Source of the DNA: Hymenobacter rubripertinctus
GTDB lineage: Bacteria > Bacteroidota > Bacteroidia > Cytophagales > Hymenobacteraceae
NCBI RefSeq assembly: GCF_003583925.1
Contig: NZ_QYCN01000030.1
Location: 1 to 49,981 of the forward strand
Direction of reading: 5' to 3'
DNA length: 49,981 bases
The position numbers and the translations under genes are program-made. Under the pieces are notes generated by a model. It had not been told where the DNA came from, did no database searches, and saw only the letters and a list, made by a program, of their open reading frames with translations. Positions 8,435 through 15,856 of this stretch are shown piece by piece. Every line of letters begins with the position of its first letter. Within the stretch, counting starts at the first letter, position 1.

Positions 8435-8589
8435 GCTGTTTAGAAAGTCCGCTTTGTTGATTAGCTGTCATCCTGCGCTTGCGAAGCGCTTTATTACGCG
8501 GGCATATTTCGACTTCTTTCCGAGTTGTGCGGACGTGATAAGGTCCTTCGCAAGCGCAGGACGACAGCCTTTTTGACTTTCTAAACAGC
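8435..8589. mobile_element. MITE-like 155-bp element with nested inverted repeats
   Basis: Perfect 15-bp terminal inverted repeats (GCTGTTTAGAAAGTC at 8435-8449; its complement at 8575-8589) enclose a second inverted pair, 8464-8486 (GCTGTCATCCTGCGCTTGCG and on) and 8546-8568, with one mismatch. It has no coding capacity. It sits between the permease terminator and the DUF2945 stop. The inner GTCATCCTG...GCGAAG core resembles the GTCATGCTGAGCGAAG core of the family A palindromes. Classification as a MITE is inferred from structure only. Confidence 0.6.
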
Positions 8590-8604
8590 CTCATCTTTTA
8601 ATCC

Positions 8605-8817
8605 CTACTTTTTCGCCTCCGATACTTCGCTCTTCAGCTTGAGCACCTTGTCGCCGTTCTGCTGCACGATGAGGTAGGCGGGGTTGTCGGGGGTGCCGTG
8701 CCGGGTGATTTCCGCGCCTTTAATTGTGCGGCTGAGGGTTTGTTTGTGCGTTTCCTCGATTTTTCCGGTAGCTGTACCAGTGCCGTATTTCCAGGTGACC
8801 TGAGTGCCTTTGCGCAT
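8605..8817 (-). CDS. DUF2945 / HVA1-TUDOR domain small protein
   Basis: 70 residues, cytoplasmic, no signal. The sequence follows the DUF2945 pattern over its whole length: K-G-x-x-V-x-W-K-[YW]-G-x-G-x-A-x-G-K-[IV] at the start, then T-R-x-I-K-G-A-E-I-T-R, D-N-P-A-Y-[LV]-I-x-Q, and G-D-x-V-L-K-L-K-S-E at the end. The family forms a small SH3/TUDOR-like barrel named after a hypervirulence-associated protein; its biochemical role is unknown. It is a single gene, divergent from the response regulator (229 bases apart), and its 3' end touches the 155-bp palindromic element. Confidence 0.88.
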   Translation of the reverse strand: MRKGTQVTWKYGTGTATGKIEETHKQTLSRTIKGAEITRHGTPDNPAYLIVQQNGDKVLKLKSEVSEAKK

Positions 8818-9046
8818 GATGAAAAAAGTGGGGCTCCATTATGAAAACGACCAGTGAAGTGGTGGTGGCGTCGGTAATATCCTGTACTCCACAAAACTGC
8901 GCTGAGTTGCTCCCGGGGCCTGCTCCGGTGCCCGGCCCGGGTAGGGCAGGCGTAGGGCACAACCAGGATAATTGTAGTATCTTCAAGATGCTCGGCGCTG
9001 GTATAGTCGGTGAAAAAGTGGTTAGTTATTGGTTTCTGTTGTTCGC

Positions 9047-9715
9047 ATGTCTGCTTCTGCTGCTGCTCCCGCCCTTATTCCGCTCCTACTGGTAGATGAT
9101 CATCCGGTGATAGTGGAGGGTATTAAAAATATGCTCCGGCCGGAAGAAGACCTGCAGGTAGTTATCCAGGCTCACTGCGGCGCGCAGGCCCTGGAGTTGC
9201 TGGCCCAGCACCCGGAGGTACGCGTGGCCGTGCTCGACCTGAACATGCCCGAAATGGGCGGGGTGGAACTGGCCCAGGCCATCCGGGGGCGCTGGCCTCA
9301 GGTACGGGTTCTGGTGCTGAGCATGTTTCACGACCACGCTACGGTCGCCGACGTGGTGGCGGCCGGCGGCTCCGGCTACGTGCTCAAAACGGCCAGCCGG
9401 GCCGAACTCAGCAACGCTATCCGGCAGGTGGCGGCCGGCCACACCTACTTCAGCCAGGACGTAGCGGATACCCTGCTCCAGAACTTCCAGATTCCGTCGG
9501 CGCTGGAGGCTCGCAGAAAACCCGCGCTTACCGGTCGTGAGCAGGAAATCCTGGAACTCATTGCCCGCGAATACTCCAACCACGACATTGCCGAGGCGCT
9601 TTTTATCAGTGAGCGGACCGTGGAAACACACCGGCGGAATCTGTTCACCAAGACCAAGTCCAAGTCGGTGGTAGGCCTGATTCAGTACGCCCTGCGCAAC
9701 AAGCTGATTTCGTAA
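9047..9715 (+). CDS. NarL/FixJ-type response regulator (LuxR HTH)
   Basis: 222 residues. The receiver domain (about 10-130) has the acidic pair in LLLVDDHPVI, the phospho-acceptor Asp in VAVLDLNMPEMGG, the Ser in VLSMF and the Lys in GYVLKTASRAEL. The LuxR-type helix-turn-helix (about 155-220) reads LTGREQEILELIA, HDIAEALFISERTVETHRRN. ATG 9047 is chosen: it starts MSASAAAPALIPLLLVDD, and the upstream codons to 9029 add nothing conserved. No histidine kinase is adjacent, so it is an orphan regulator; in Bacteroidota such proteins are often paired with kinases encoded elsewhere. A hairpin terminator follows 27 bases after the stop. Confidence 0.92.
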   Translation: MSASAAAPALIPLLLVDDHPVIVEGIKNMLRPEEDLQVVIQAHCGAQALELLAQHPEVRVAVLDLNMPEMGGVELAQAIRGRWPQVRVLVLSMFHDHATVADVVAAGGSGYVLKTASRAELSNAIRQVAAGHTYFSQDVADTLLQNFQIPSALEARRKPALTGREQEILELIAREYSNHDIAEALFISERTVETHRRNLFTKTKSKSVVGLIQYALRNKLIS

Positions 9716-9741
9716 TCAGCCGTTTTCACGCTTTTTATCCG

Positions 9742-9802
9742 AAACCCGGGTTGGGCGGATTGTAGTAGCCACCCGCTACCGCAACCCACCCAACCCGGGT
9801 TT
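9742..9802. terminator. Hairpin terminator after the response regulator
   Basis: Perfect 14-bp arms AAACCCGGGTTGGG (9742-9755) and CCCAACCCGGGTTT (9789-9802) around a 33-base loop that can itself fold. The right arm ends in TTT. Confidence 0.65.
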
Positions 9803-10132
9803 TGGGCGCAAGAGCCACGCCACCACACAGGCATCAGGCTGAAGCTACCACCGGTTGTAGCCGGATTACAACTACTCGGAAATAGTGACAGCGGAGCAAA
9901 AAACTCCCAACCGCCCTGGTTTGCGGCCGGGTCGGGCGGAGCGGAGCAATGTGCCGGACCAGAGCGGATGGGTATGAGAGGAAGAAAAATGCGCCGGAAT
10001 TGAAAGAGAATAAATCGAGGTATTTGTCTGTAAATTAGGGATATGGACCGTGGCAGGCCATTGGGAAGGGGAGCCAGGAAGAGGCGGTATATCCGTACTG
10101 GTACGGAGGGGCAAAATAAGGGCTGCTACTTA
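9803..10132. other. Intergenic stretch, nothing coding seen
   Basis: The open frames here (for example on the minus strand around 9872-10114) have Ser/Pro-rich, low-complexity translations and no family likeness. The only structure noted is a short palindrome CCGTACTGGTACGG near 10093-10106. The stretch ends at a clear promoter (10133-10164). Confidence 0.5.
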
Positions 10133-10164
10133 TTTGAATTTATCCAATAAAAAATATACCTTAG
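10133..10164 (+). promoter_or_regulatory. Promoter of a small ORF
   Basis: TTTG (10133-10136), a 20-base A/T-rich spacer and TACCTTAG (10157-10164, one mismatch to TAnnTTTG). It is the best-looking promoter in the 1-kb gap and points at the 68-residue ORF 10304-10510, with a leader of about 130 bases. Confidence 0.6.
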
Positions 10165-10303
10165 CATCGTTCAATCAAATAATAATATCGTTATGTTTGA
10201 TTGTGCTAGTAGCTCTCCGGAAACGACTTTTCCAGCCTCATTGCGCCGGCAGTCGCTACCTCATACCCCTGCTCGTTTTTCTACTCTTTAACGAAAACAC
10301 GCC

Positions 10304-10510
10304 ATGCCTTCAAAAATTCTCTCCTTCATCTGCCACGTACCCGGTCTGGCCCCCGGCGCTTACGCATCATCGGTAGCGGTAGCCGCCCCTAAATCGGCCG
10401 AACGCCGGACCGAAAGCCGCCGTTTAGAGTCCCAGAAAGCGGGGGGACACTTCACGGCCATCTACGAGAACGAGCGGTTTGTCCGGTTCAAATACATCAA
10501 CAACAACTAG
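10304..10510 (+). CDS. Small basic hypothetical protein
   Basis: 68 residues, no recognised family. Composition: a hydrophobic start (MPSKILSFICHVPGLAPGAY), a charged basic middle (APKSAERRTESRRLESQKAG) and a more ordered C terminus (HFTAIYENERFVRFKYINNN). Codon use is like the local coding sequences, an A-rich ribosome-binding region (AACGAAAAC) precedes the ATG, a good promoter lies upstream (10133-10164) and a strong hairpin downstream (10611-10658). It would be missed by length cut-offs. Not certain; comparison with related genomes would settle it. Confidence 0.5.
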   Translation: MPSKILSFICHVPGLAPGAYASSVAVAAPKSAERRTESRRLESQKAGGHFTAIYENERFVRFKYINNN

Positions 10511-10610
10511 CGTCCTCCACGCCCTGATTCTGCGGTGGCGCAGCAAGCTGCCTACCCGCCTGCCGGTGGGGTATCAGGAGCCGGTAAACCGGTTTTGCGG
10601 ATGTCAATCA

Positions 10611-10658
10611 GCCCCAAGGGGGTATCCTCCCGAGCGCGGGAGGATGCCCCCTTGGGCG
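10611..10658. terminator. Strong hairpin terminator
   Basis: Near-perfect 22-bp arms (GCCCCAAGGGGGTATCCTCC and on; complement ending CCCCCTTGGGC) around a 4-base loop, followed by CTAAAAAGG. It separates the small ORF from the OmpA-family gene. Confidence 0.75.
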
Positions 10659-10722
10659 TGCTAAAAAGGAGCGGAACCGGCATTTAAGCTAACTTGCGCC
10701 CTTGTTCATCCGTTTTGCGTGC

Positions 10723-12768
10723 ATGGTTAACTCGTTGGTTCGCGTGGTGGCTCCGGTGCTGGTGCTACTTGGTTGTTTGGTGTTCACCCCAGGCTTTGCC
10801 CAGGCCCCCTTCACGCCCGAGGAGGATACCTGGTACGGCGTAGTGGCTCGCAGCAGCGGCCGCTCCCTGGATATTACCACGGCCTCGGCGGAAGCGGGCG
10901 CTACGGCTATCCAGTGGGAATTCACCCACGCCAATAGTCAGCAGTGGCGCTTCGTGCCCGCCGCCAAGGGCAGCACCTTCTACCGCATTGAGGCCCGCCA
11001 CAGCGGGCAGTGCCTGACCCTGGAAAAGCCCGAGGAAAATGCGCCTCTGGTCCAGCGCCCCTGGACGGGTAGCTTCTATCAGCAGTGGAAACTGGTGCCT
11101 TCCGGTCCGGTGGGCAGCTTCCTGCTCATCAGCCGGGGCAACGATAAGTGCGCGGCCCTGGCGGCGGCCGACAAGTTCAACGGGACGCCCGTAGTGGGCC
11201 AGCGCGTGCAGAACCGCGCCACGCAGCAATGGACCCTCTTCAAGCTTCACCTAAACGTGGACCTGAGCCAGCCGGGTTTTGGCGTGCCCGAGCCATTGCT
11301 GAGCCTGAACACGCCCGGCAACGAGCTGCAACCCGTGCTTTCGCCCGATGGCAGCACCCTGTACTTCAGCCGGACGCGCTACAGCGGCAACACGGAAGGC
11401 ATCACCGAGTCGGGGGATGTGTGGATGAGTACTTCCGCCAACCACGGCCGGACCTGGGCCCCGGCCACCCGTTTTGATGCGCTCAACACCAGCCAGAACA
11501 ACGGCGTGATGGCCCTGGTGGAGGAGGGCAGGAAGCTGATCGTGCGCGGCCAGTACCAGCGCGACGGCTCGTTTCAGGATGCCGGGCTCAGCAAGGCCCC
11601 GCGCAGTGGGGGAGGCAAAAACAACCGCCCGGTAGCGCTGGACATTGCCAATTACTACTCGGCGGGGCCGGCTACCTCGTTTTTTGTAACGCCCGACGAG
11701 CAGATTATGCTCTTGAGCCTGGAGCGCGGCGACTCGCAAGGGGCCAACGACCTGTACGTGTCGCGGCCTACGCCCTCGGGCCTCTGGACGGAGCCCTTCA
11801 ATCTGGGGGCAGTCGTGAACTCGCCCGGCTTCGAATTTGCCCCCTGGCTGGCGGCCGATGGCAAAACCCTCTACTTCAGCTCCTACGGCCACGCCGGCTA
11901 CGGCTCGGCCGATATTTTCGTGACCACCCGTCTCGACGATTCGTGGACCAAGTGGACCGAGCCACGCAACCTGGGGTACCCCCTCAACGGCCCCGGCTTC
12001 GATGCCTACCTGAGCCTGACGGCCGACGAGAAGCAGGCGTACTACGCCTCTTCGCGCACTGCCAACGGCCCCGCCGACCTGTTCCGCACAGCCACCGGCA
12101 TGGCCCCGGCCGCCATCGTGCGCGACTCGGTGCCCAAGCGCGCTGTGGACCCCGCCACGGCTCCGCGCACGCTGCTGGCCGGCCGGACGCTTGATGCCAA
12201 AACCAGCCTGGCCCTGGCGACGGAAGTGCAGGCCAGCCGCCTGACCAACGACCTGGTGTTCAATGCCACCGCCCGCACCGATGCTGCGGCGGGCAGTTTC
12301 CAGATGTCGTTGCCGCCGGGCCGCTACCGGGTGCAGGCCACCCGCGCGGGCTACCTCACGGCTACTGATACCATTACCATCACGGGTTCGCGGAGCCTGC
12401 TGCTGTCGTTGGTGCCGGCGGCCGTGGGTTCCAGCCTGGAGCTGCCCACGCTGATTTTTGCCCAGGGTAAGTTCACGCTGCTGTCCGACTCCTACACCGA
12501 GCTCAACCGTTTGGCCCGCACCCTGGATGACAACCCCACCGTGAACATCCGTCTGGAGGGCCACACCGACAACCAGGGCCGCCCCGAACTCAACGTGAAA
12601 CTCTCCGAGGAGCGGGTTGCGGAGGTGAAGCGCTACCTCGTGAGCCGGGGCGTGATGGAAAAGCGCATCAGCACCATCGGCTACGGCGGCACCAAGCCCC
12701 GCGCCTCCAATGCCCGCGAGGAAACCCGCAAGCTCAACCGCCGGGTGGAGTTCACCATTGTGAAATAG
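10723..12768 (+). CDS. Ricin-lectin / PD40 / OmpA envelope protein
   Basis: 681 residues, exported. ATG 10723 starts a signal peptide (VLVLLGCLVFTPGFAQA, cleaved before about residue 28); the frame opens 21 bases earlier. Domains in order: a ricin-type beta-trefoil (about 35-190) with repeated Q-W motifs (SQQWRFVP, YQQWKLVP, TQQWTLF); WD40-like PD40 blades (about 200-460) with L-S-P-D-G-S-T-L-Y-F-S and LAADGKTLYFSS; a carboxypeptidase-regulatory-like Ig fold (about 490-570); and a C-terminal OmpA domain (about 580-681) with LEGHTDNQGRPELNVKLSEE and RISTIGYGGTKP, which binds peptidoglycan. PD40-OmpA fusions are common in Bacteroidota. The lectin domain may bind surface glycans (inference). A weak TAACTTGC box lies at 10689-10696. 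Confidence 0.88.
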   Translation: MVNSLVRVVAPVLVLLGCLVFTPGFAQAPFTPEEDTWYGVVARSSGRSLDITTASAEAGATAIQWEFTHANSQQWRFVPAAKGSTFYRIEARHSGQCLTLEKPEENAPLVQRPWTGSFYQQWKLVPSGPVGSFLLISRGNDKCAALAAADKFNGTPVVGQRVQNRATQQWTLFKLHLNVDLSQPGFGVPEPLLSLNTPGNELQPVLSPDGSTLYFSRTRYSGNTEGITESGDVWMSTSANHGRTWAPATRFDALNTSQNNGVMALVEEGRKLIVRGQYQRDGSFQDAGLSKAPRSGGGKNNRPVALDIANYYSAGPATSFFVTPDEQIMLLSLERGDSQGANDLYVSRPTPSGLWTEPFNLGAVVNSPGFEFAPWLAADGKTLYFSSYGHAGYGSADIFVTTRLDDSWTKWTEPRNLGYPLNGPGFDAYLSLTADEKQAYYASSRTANGPADLFRTATGMAPAAIVRDSVPKRAVDPATAPRTLLAGRTLDAKTSLALATEVQASRLTNDLVFNATARTDAAAGSFQMSLPPGRYRVQATRAGYLTATDTITITGSRSLLLSLVPAAVGSSLELPTLIFAQGKFTLLSDSYTELNRLARTLDDNPTVNIRLEGHTDNQGRPELNVKLSEERVAEVKRYLVSRGVMEKRISTIGYGGTKPRASNAREETRKLNRRVEFTIVK

Positions 12769-12825
12769 CGGCCGGCCAAAGCCCGGACTGGCCAGCAGCG
12801 GGCACTGGCTGACCAGCAGAGCAGC

Positions 12826-13896
12826 TCAGGCCCCGCGCCGCCAGATAAAGCCGTCGAGCACGTAATGAGTGGCCTGGGGCAGGGCCAACAGGGGCACGAG
12901 CAGCGTCAGGGCCACGGAACCGGATACGGCGGGCAGTTGCGCAAACCAGCCGAATACGGCCGGGTGCTCCCGCCACACCAGCCCGTCCCAGAGGCCCTCT
13001 TCCAACAAGGCCAGCCCGAACAGCACTCCCAGAAACAGCAGCACCCCGTAGCGGCCCTGCCACCAAGTGCGGCCCTGGAACTGGGCCGCCGCCGGTTGGC
13101 TGGTGGTCCAGATCAGGGCCAGGTAAGGAATGCCGTGGGCCACCACGTTGAGCAGAGTGAAAATTAGGTCGCCATTGAAGAGCACGATGCCCACGTACCA
13201 GGAGGCTGCCGTGCCCAGCAGCAGCAGGTTGCGCGGCCAGTTGAGCCGGCCCGTCCGGTGCCACTGCCGGATTTCCTTGAGCGCATAGCCTAGCAGCAGG
13301 GTGGCGTAGAGTGCCGTAAGCGCGAGGCGGCCCGCCGGCCAGTCGCGCTGCACAAAGTCGCCCTCGATAAACCAGTTGAAGTGGCGCGGCGGCGAGAGGT
13401 GCCACCAGAGCAGCGGATACAGGGTGGCGGCGTAAACCAGGACCGTATCGAGGTGGCGGCCGAAGGTGCCGGCGGCTTCCTGACGGCTGTAGAGGCGCAG
13501 GAAGCCGTACTGCTGGCGAATGAAGTGGAAGACGGCCGCGTAGGCCAGCACCCGCCAGAACCACCGGTTGCCGCCCAGCCCGTGCAGGGCCACGCCGGCC
13601 GCGTAGCAGCTCAGCGGCACGGCCCAGAGCAGCGTCCGGAACTGTTGGCGCCGCTTGGCATCGAAGTAGGTACGAAACAGGGTGCTGTACACGTGCGCCA
13701 CGTCGATGAGCACCACCAGCGCCACCCAGGCCCAAAGCGGCATCTGGGTGCCGGTGCGCAACCCCGGGGGCAGGGCGGCTACTGCCAGTAAGGCCAGAAA
13801 CGGCGGGGCCAGAATCCAAAGTCCATCAAAACCCGCCGAGCGAATCCAGGGCTGGGGTTGGGGAGCCAGAGCGGCGGGAACGACGAGGGGGAGCAT
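12826..13896 (-). CDS. Uncharacterised His-rich polytopic membrane protein
   Basis: 356 residues with about 9-10 hydrophobic segments; no family recognised with confidence. Intramembrane or membrane-edge histidines sit in distinct motifs: DVAHVYSTLFRTYFD (about 65), FHFIRQQYG (about 123), NVVAHGIPYLALIW (about 251) and QATHYVLDGFIWR near the C terminus (about 340). Several separated His motifs in a membrane protein recall di-metal membrane oxygenases and desaturases or the Brp/Blh carotenoid cleavage family, but the match is not good enough to assign. It starts only 38 bases after the amine-oxidase-like gene stop, on the same strand, so it is likely the last gene of the polyamine-type operon that begins at speD. 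Confidence 0.75.
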   Translation of the reverse strand: MLPLVVPAALAPQPQPWIRSAGFDGLWILAPPFLALLAVAALPPGLRTGTQMPLWAWVALVVLIDVAHVYSTLFRTYFDAKRRQQFRTLLWAVPLSCYAAGVALHGLGGNRWFWRVLAYAAVFHFIRQQYGFLRLYSRQEAAGTFGRHLDTVLVYAATLYPLLWWHLSPPRHFNWFIEGDFVQRDWPAGRLALTALYATLLLGYALKEIRQWHRTGRLNWPRNLLLLGTAASWYVGIVLFNGDLIFTLLNVVAHGIPYLALIWTTSQPAAAQFQGRTWWQGRYGVLLFLGVLFGLALLEEGLWDGLVWREHPAVFGWFAQLPAVSGSVALTLLVPLLALPQATHYVLDGFIWRRGA

Positions 13897-13934
13897 AGCG
13901 GCCGAAGGTACTACACGAGGTGAAAACGGAGCGG

Positions 13935-15590
13935 TTAAGCAAGGACGACCCCGGAGGCCGCCAAAACCTCCCGCGCGGCCCTAATTCCCTGGTAGAAGCC
14001 TTCCTCGAAGAGGGAGATGCCGCTCAGGTCGGTGTGGGCCAGGAATAATTTCTGCTGCCAGGGTTGGGCGGCCGCGGCCCGGGCCGCGCCCCACACGAAG
14101 CCGGGCGTGGGCGCTACCATGCCGTGGCCCCACACCCACACGTCGGCGCGCTCGACCAGGGGCGTGAGGCCGGGGTGGGCGGTTTCCAGCTCGGCCAGGG
14201 TCCGGCGCACCCACTCGTCGTAGCTGGTCTGGTAGGCCTGGCGGCGGGCGGTGGCGGGGTCGGGGGCCGACAGGGGCAGGTACCAGGTGACCACGCGCGG
14301 CGCGGCGTCGGAGAGGCTCAGGCGCTGGTGGCCGGCATCCACGTAGCCCACCGATTGGGCGCCGTAGAGCACGTTGTCCCAGCTCAGGGGCTGGCCGGGG
14401 CCCTGGGGCAGGCCCGGCACGGTGAGGTTGACTACCACCCAGGGGGCACGGTGGCAGGGTAAAGTGCGGTGGGCGGCGGGCGGCAGGCCGGCCAGCAGCC
14501 GCTCGGTAATAAAGAGGGGCGTGGCCATAATCACCCGGCGGGCCTCCACGCGGGTGGTGCGCCGGGAGGGCACGTGGTAGCAGTCCACGGCCAGGCCGGT
14601 GGGCCGGTCGTGGAGGGCGTAGGCCACCGTATCGGGCCGGAGGGGGGAGCGGGCCTGCTGGCGGAGCTGCTCGGCCAGGAAGCCGTTGCCCTGGGGCCAG
14701 GTGAGCACGTCGGCGCTGCCGGCGTTGTGGGCGTGGCCCTTGCGGCTGGCGAAGTAGTGCAGCCCCGCCCACGCCGACACCTGGGCGGCGGACGCGCCGT
14801 AGTCGTCGCGGCAGCTGTAGTCGAGGTACCAGCGCAGGTGGGGGCTGATGAACCCCTGCTCATCGAGGTAGGCCGCGAAGCTCACGTCGTCCAGGCGGCG
14901 GAACTGCGCATCGCCCGACGACTCCTGGACCGGGATCCGGAAGGCGTCGCGGCCGTCCTGGCCCACGGTTTGGCGCAGCTCGTCAATCAGGCGGAAGAAG
15001 CGGGCAATCTGCTCCTTTTCGGCGGCGGGCACGCCCAGCTCCGGCACCAGCCCGGTTTGCCAGTGGCCCCGGATGAAAAGGCGTTCCTCAGGGTCGTGGC
15101 AGAGGTGGTACTCGTTGTAAACGGGCAGGCCCGAGGCCGCGTCGAAGCCGGTGATAACGCCGGCTTCGCGCAGAAACGTCAGCAGGGCGTGGTTACGCAC
15201 GTCGGGCACGGGCAGGTAGTGGGCACCCCAGGGGTAGGCCGAAACGGCACTGCGGCCAGCCCGGGAGTTGCCGCCGGGCTGCTCATCCAGTTCTACCAGC
15301 AGAATTTGCTCTGGCCGCAGCCCCTGCCGCTCCAGTTCCCGGCGGGCCGCCAGGCCGGCCACGCCCCCGCCCACAATCAGCACCTCCACCACTTCGGTGC
15401 GGGTGGGCGCGGGCAGGCGGGCGGGGTCGCGCAGCAGATGGCCGGTGGCGTGGTTGGCCCCGTGCATACTCCCGCTAATGTGGCCACGCCCAGTGCCCGG
15501 CGCGCAAGAGTGTAGCCCCGCCAGCGGCGCCAGCAGCAGCCCCGCGCCCCCCAGGGCAGTTTGTTGCATAAAATATCGGCGGGAAGGCAT
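13935..15590 (-). CDS. Tat-exported FAD-dependent amine oxidase-like protein
   Basis: 551 residues. ATG 15590 starts MPSRRYFMQQTALGGAGLLL, a twin-arginine signal (S-R-R-Y-F-M) followed by a hydrophobic stretch, so the folded flavoprotein should reach the periplasm. The Rossmann FAD motif is VEVLIVGGGVAGLAARREL (G74, G76, G79), with Glu at the end of strand 2 (LLVE) and then a GGNSRAG loop. The C-terminal FAD contact reads LFLAHTDLSGISLFEEGFYQGI. This is the flavin monoamine/polyamine oxidase fold. The substrate is unknown; neighbours (aminopropyltransferase, speD) suggest a polyamine-like amine. The frame extends to 15878 but overlaps the upstream gene and lacks a signal there. A 266-base gap with a small inverted repeat (CAGGTAAGCGCAC / GTGTGCTTACCTG) precedes it. 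Confidence 0.85.
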   Translation of the reverse strand: MPSRRYFMQQTALGGAGLLLAPLAGLHSCAPGTGRGHISGSMHGANHATGHLLRDPARLPAPTRTEVVEVLIVGGGVAGLAARRELERQGLRPEQILLVELDEQPGGNSRAGRSAVSAYPWGAHYLPVPDVRNHALLTFLREAGVITGFDAASGLPVYNEYHLCHDPEERLFIRGHWQTGLVPELGVPAAEKEQIARFFRLIDELRQTVGQDGRDAFRIPVQESSGDAQFRRLDDVSFAAYLDEQGFISPHLRWYLDYSCRDDYGASAAQVSAWAGLHYFASRKGHAHNAGSADVLTWPQGNGFLAEQLRQQARSPLRPDTVAYALHDRPTGLAVDCYHVPSRRTTRVEARRVIMATPLFITERLLAGLPPAAHRTLPCHRAPWVVVNLTVPGLPQGPGQPLSWDNVLYGAQSVGYVDAGHQRLSLSDAAPRVVTWYLPLSAPDPATARRQAYQTSYDEWVRRTLAELETAHPGLTPLVERADVWVWGHGMVAPTPGFVWGAARAAAAQPWQQKLFLAHTDLSGISLFEEGFYQGIRAAREVLAASGVVLA

Positions 15591-15856
15591 GGGCGCGGCG
15601 TAGCTACTGGGCAGTTGAGGTTGATGGATGCAGGCAGGTAAGCGCACCCGGGAAAATGTGGCAGTGTGCTTACCTGACCCCGGTGGCGGCGGGCCGCGTA
15701 ACGGCTTTTCAGGTGATTGAGCCAGGAGGGCGTGGGGTAACGCCGCGCAGCCTGGACTGCCAGTTGTTTCGGACTCTGCTACGCGGCGCGGCCGTTCAGT
15801 AACGCGGTAGGCTACCCAACGAAAGCGGTTGCGCGGCCCGCCGCCACTGGGGGTGT

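Noticed and set aside
9872..10114. 80-codon minus-strand ORF in the gap after the response regulator
   Set aside because: Ser/Pro-rich translation, no promoter, crosses a short palindrome; no coding signal.
11251..12564. 437-codon minus-strand ORF opposite the OmpA-family gene
   Set aside because: No family likeness; the plus strand has ricin, PD40 and OmpA motifs and a signal peptide.
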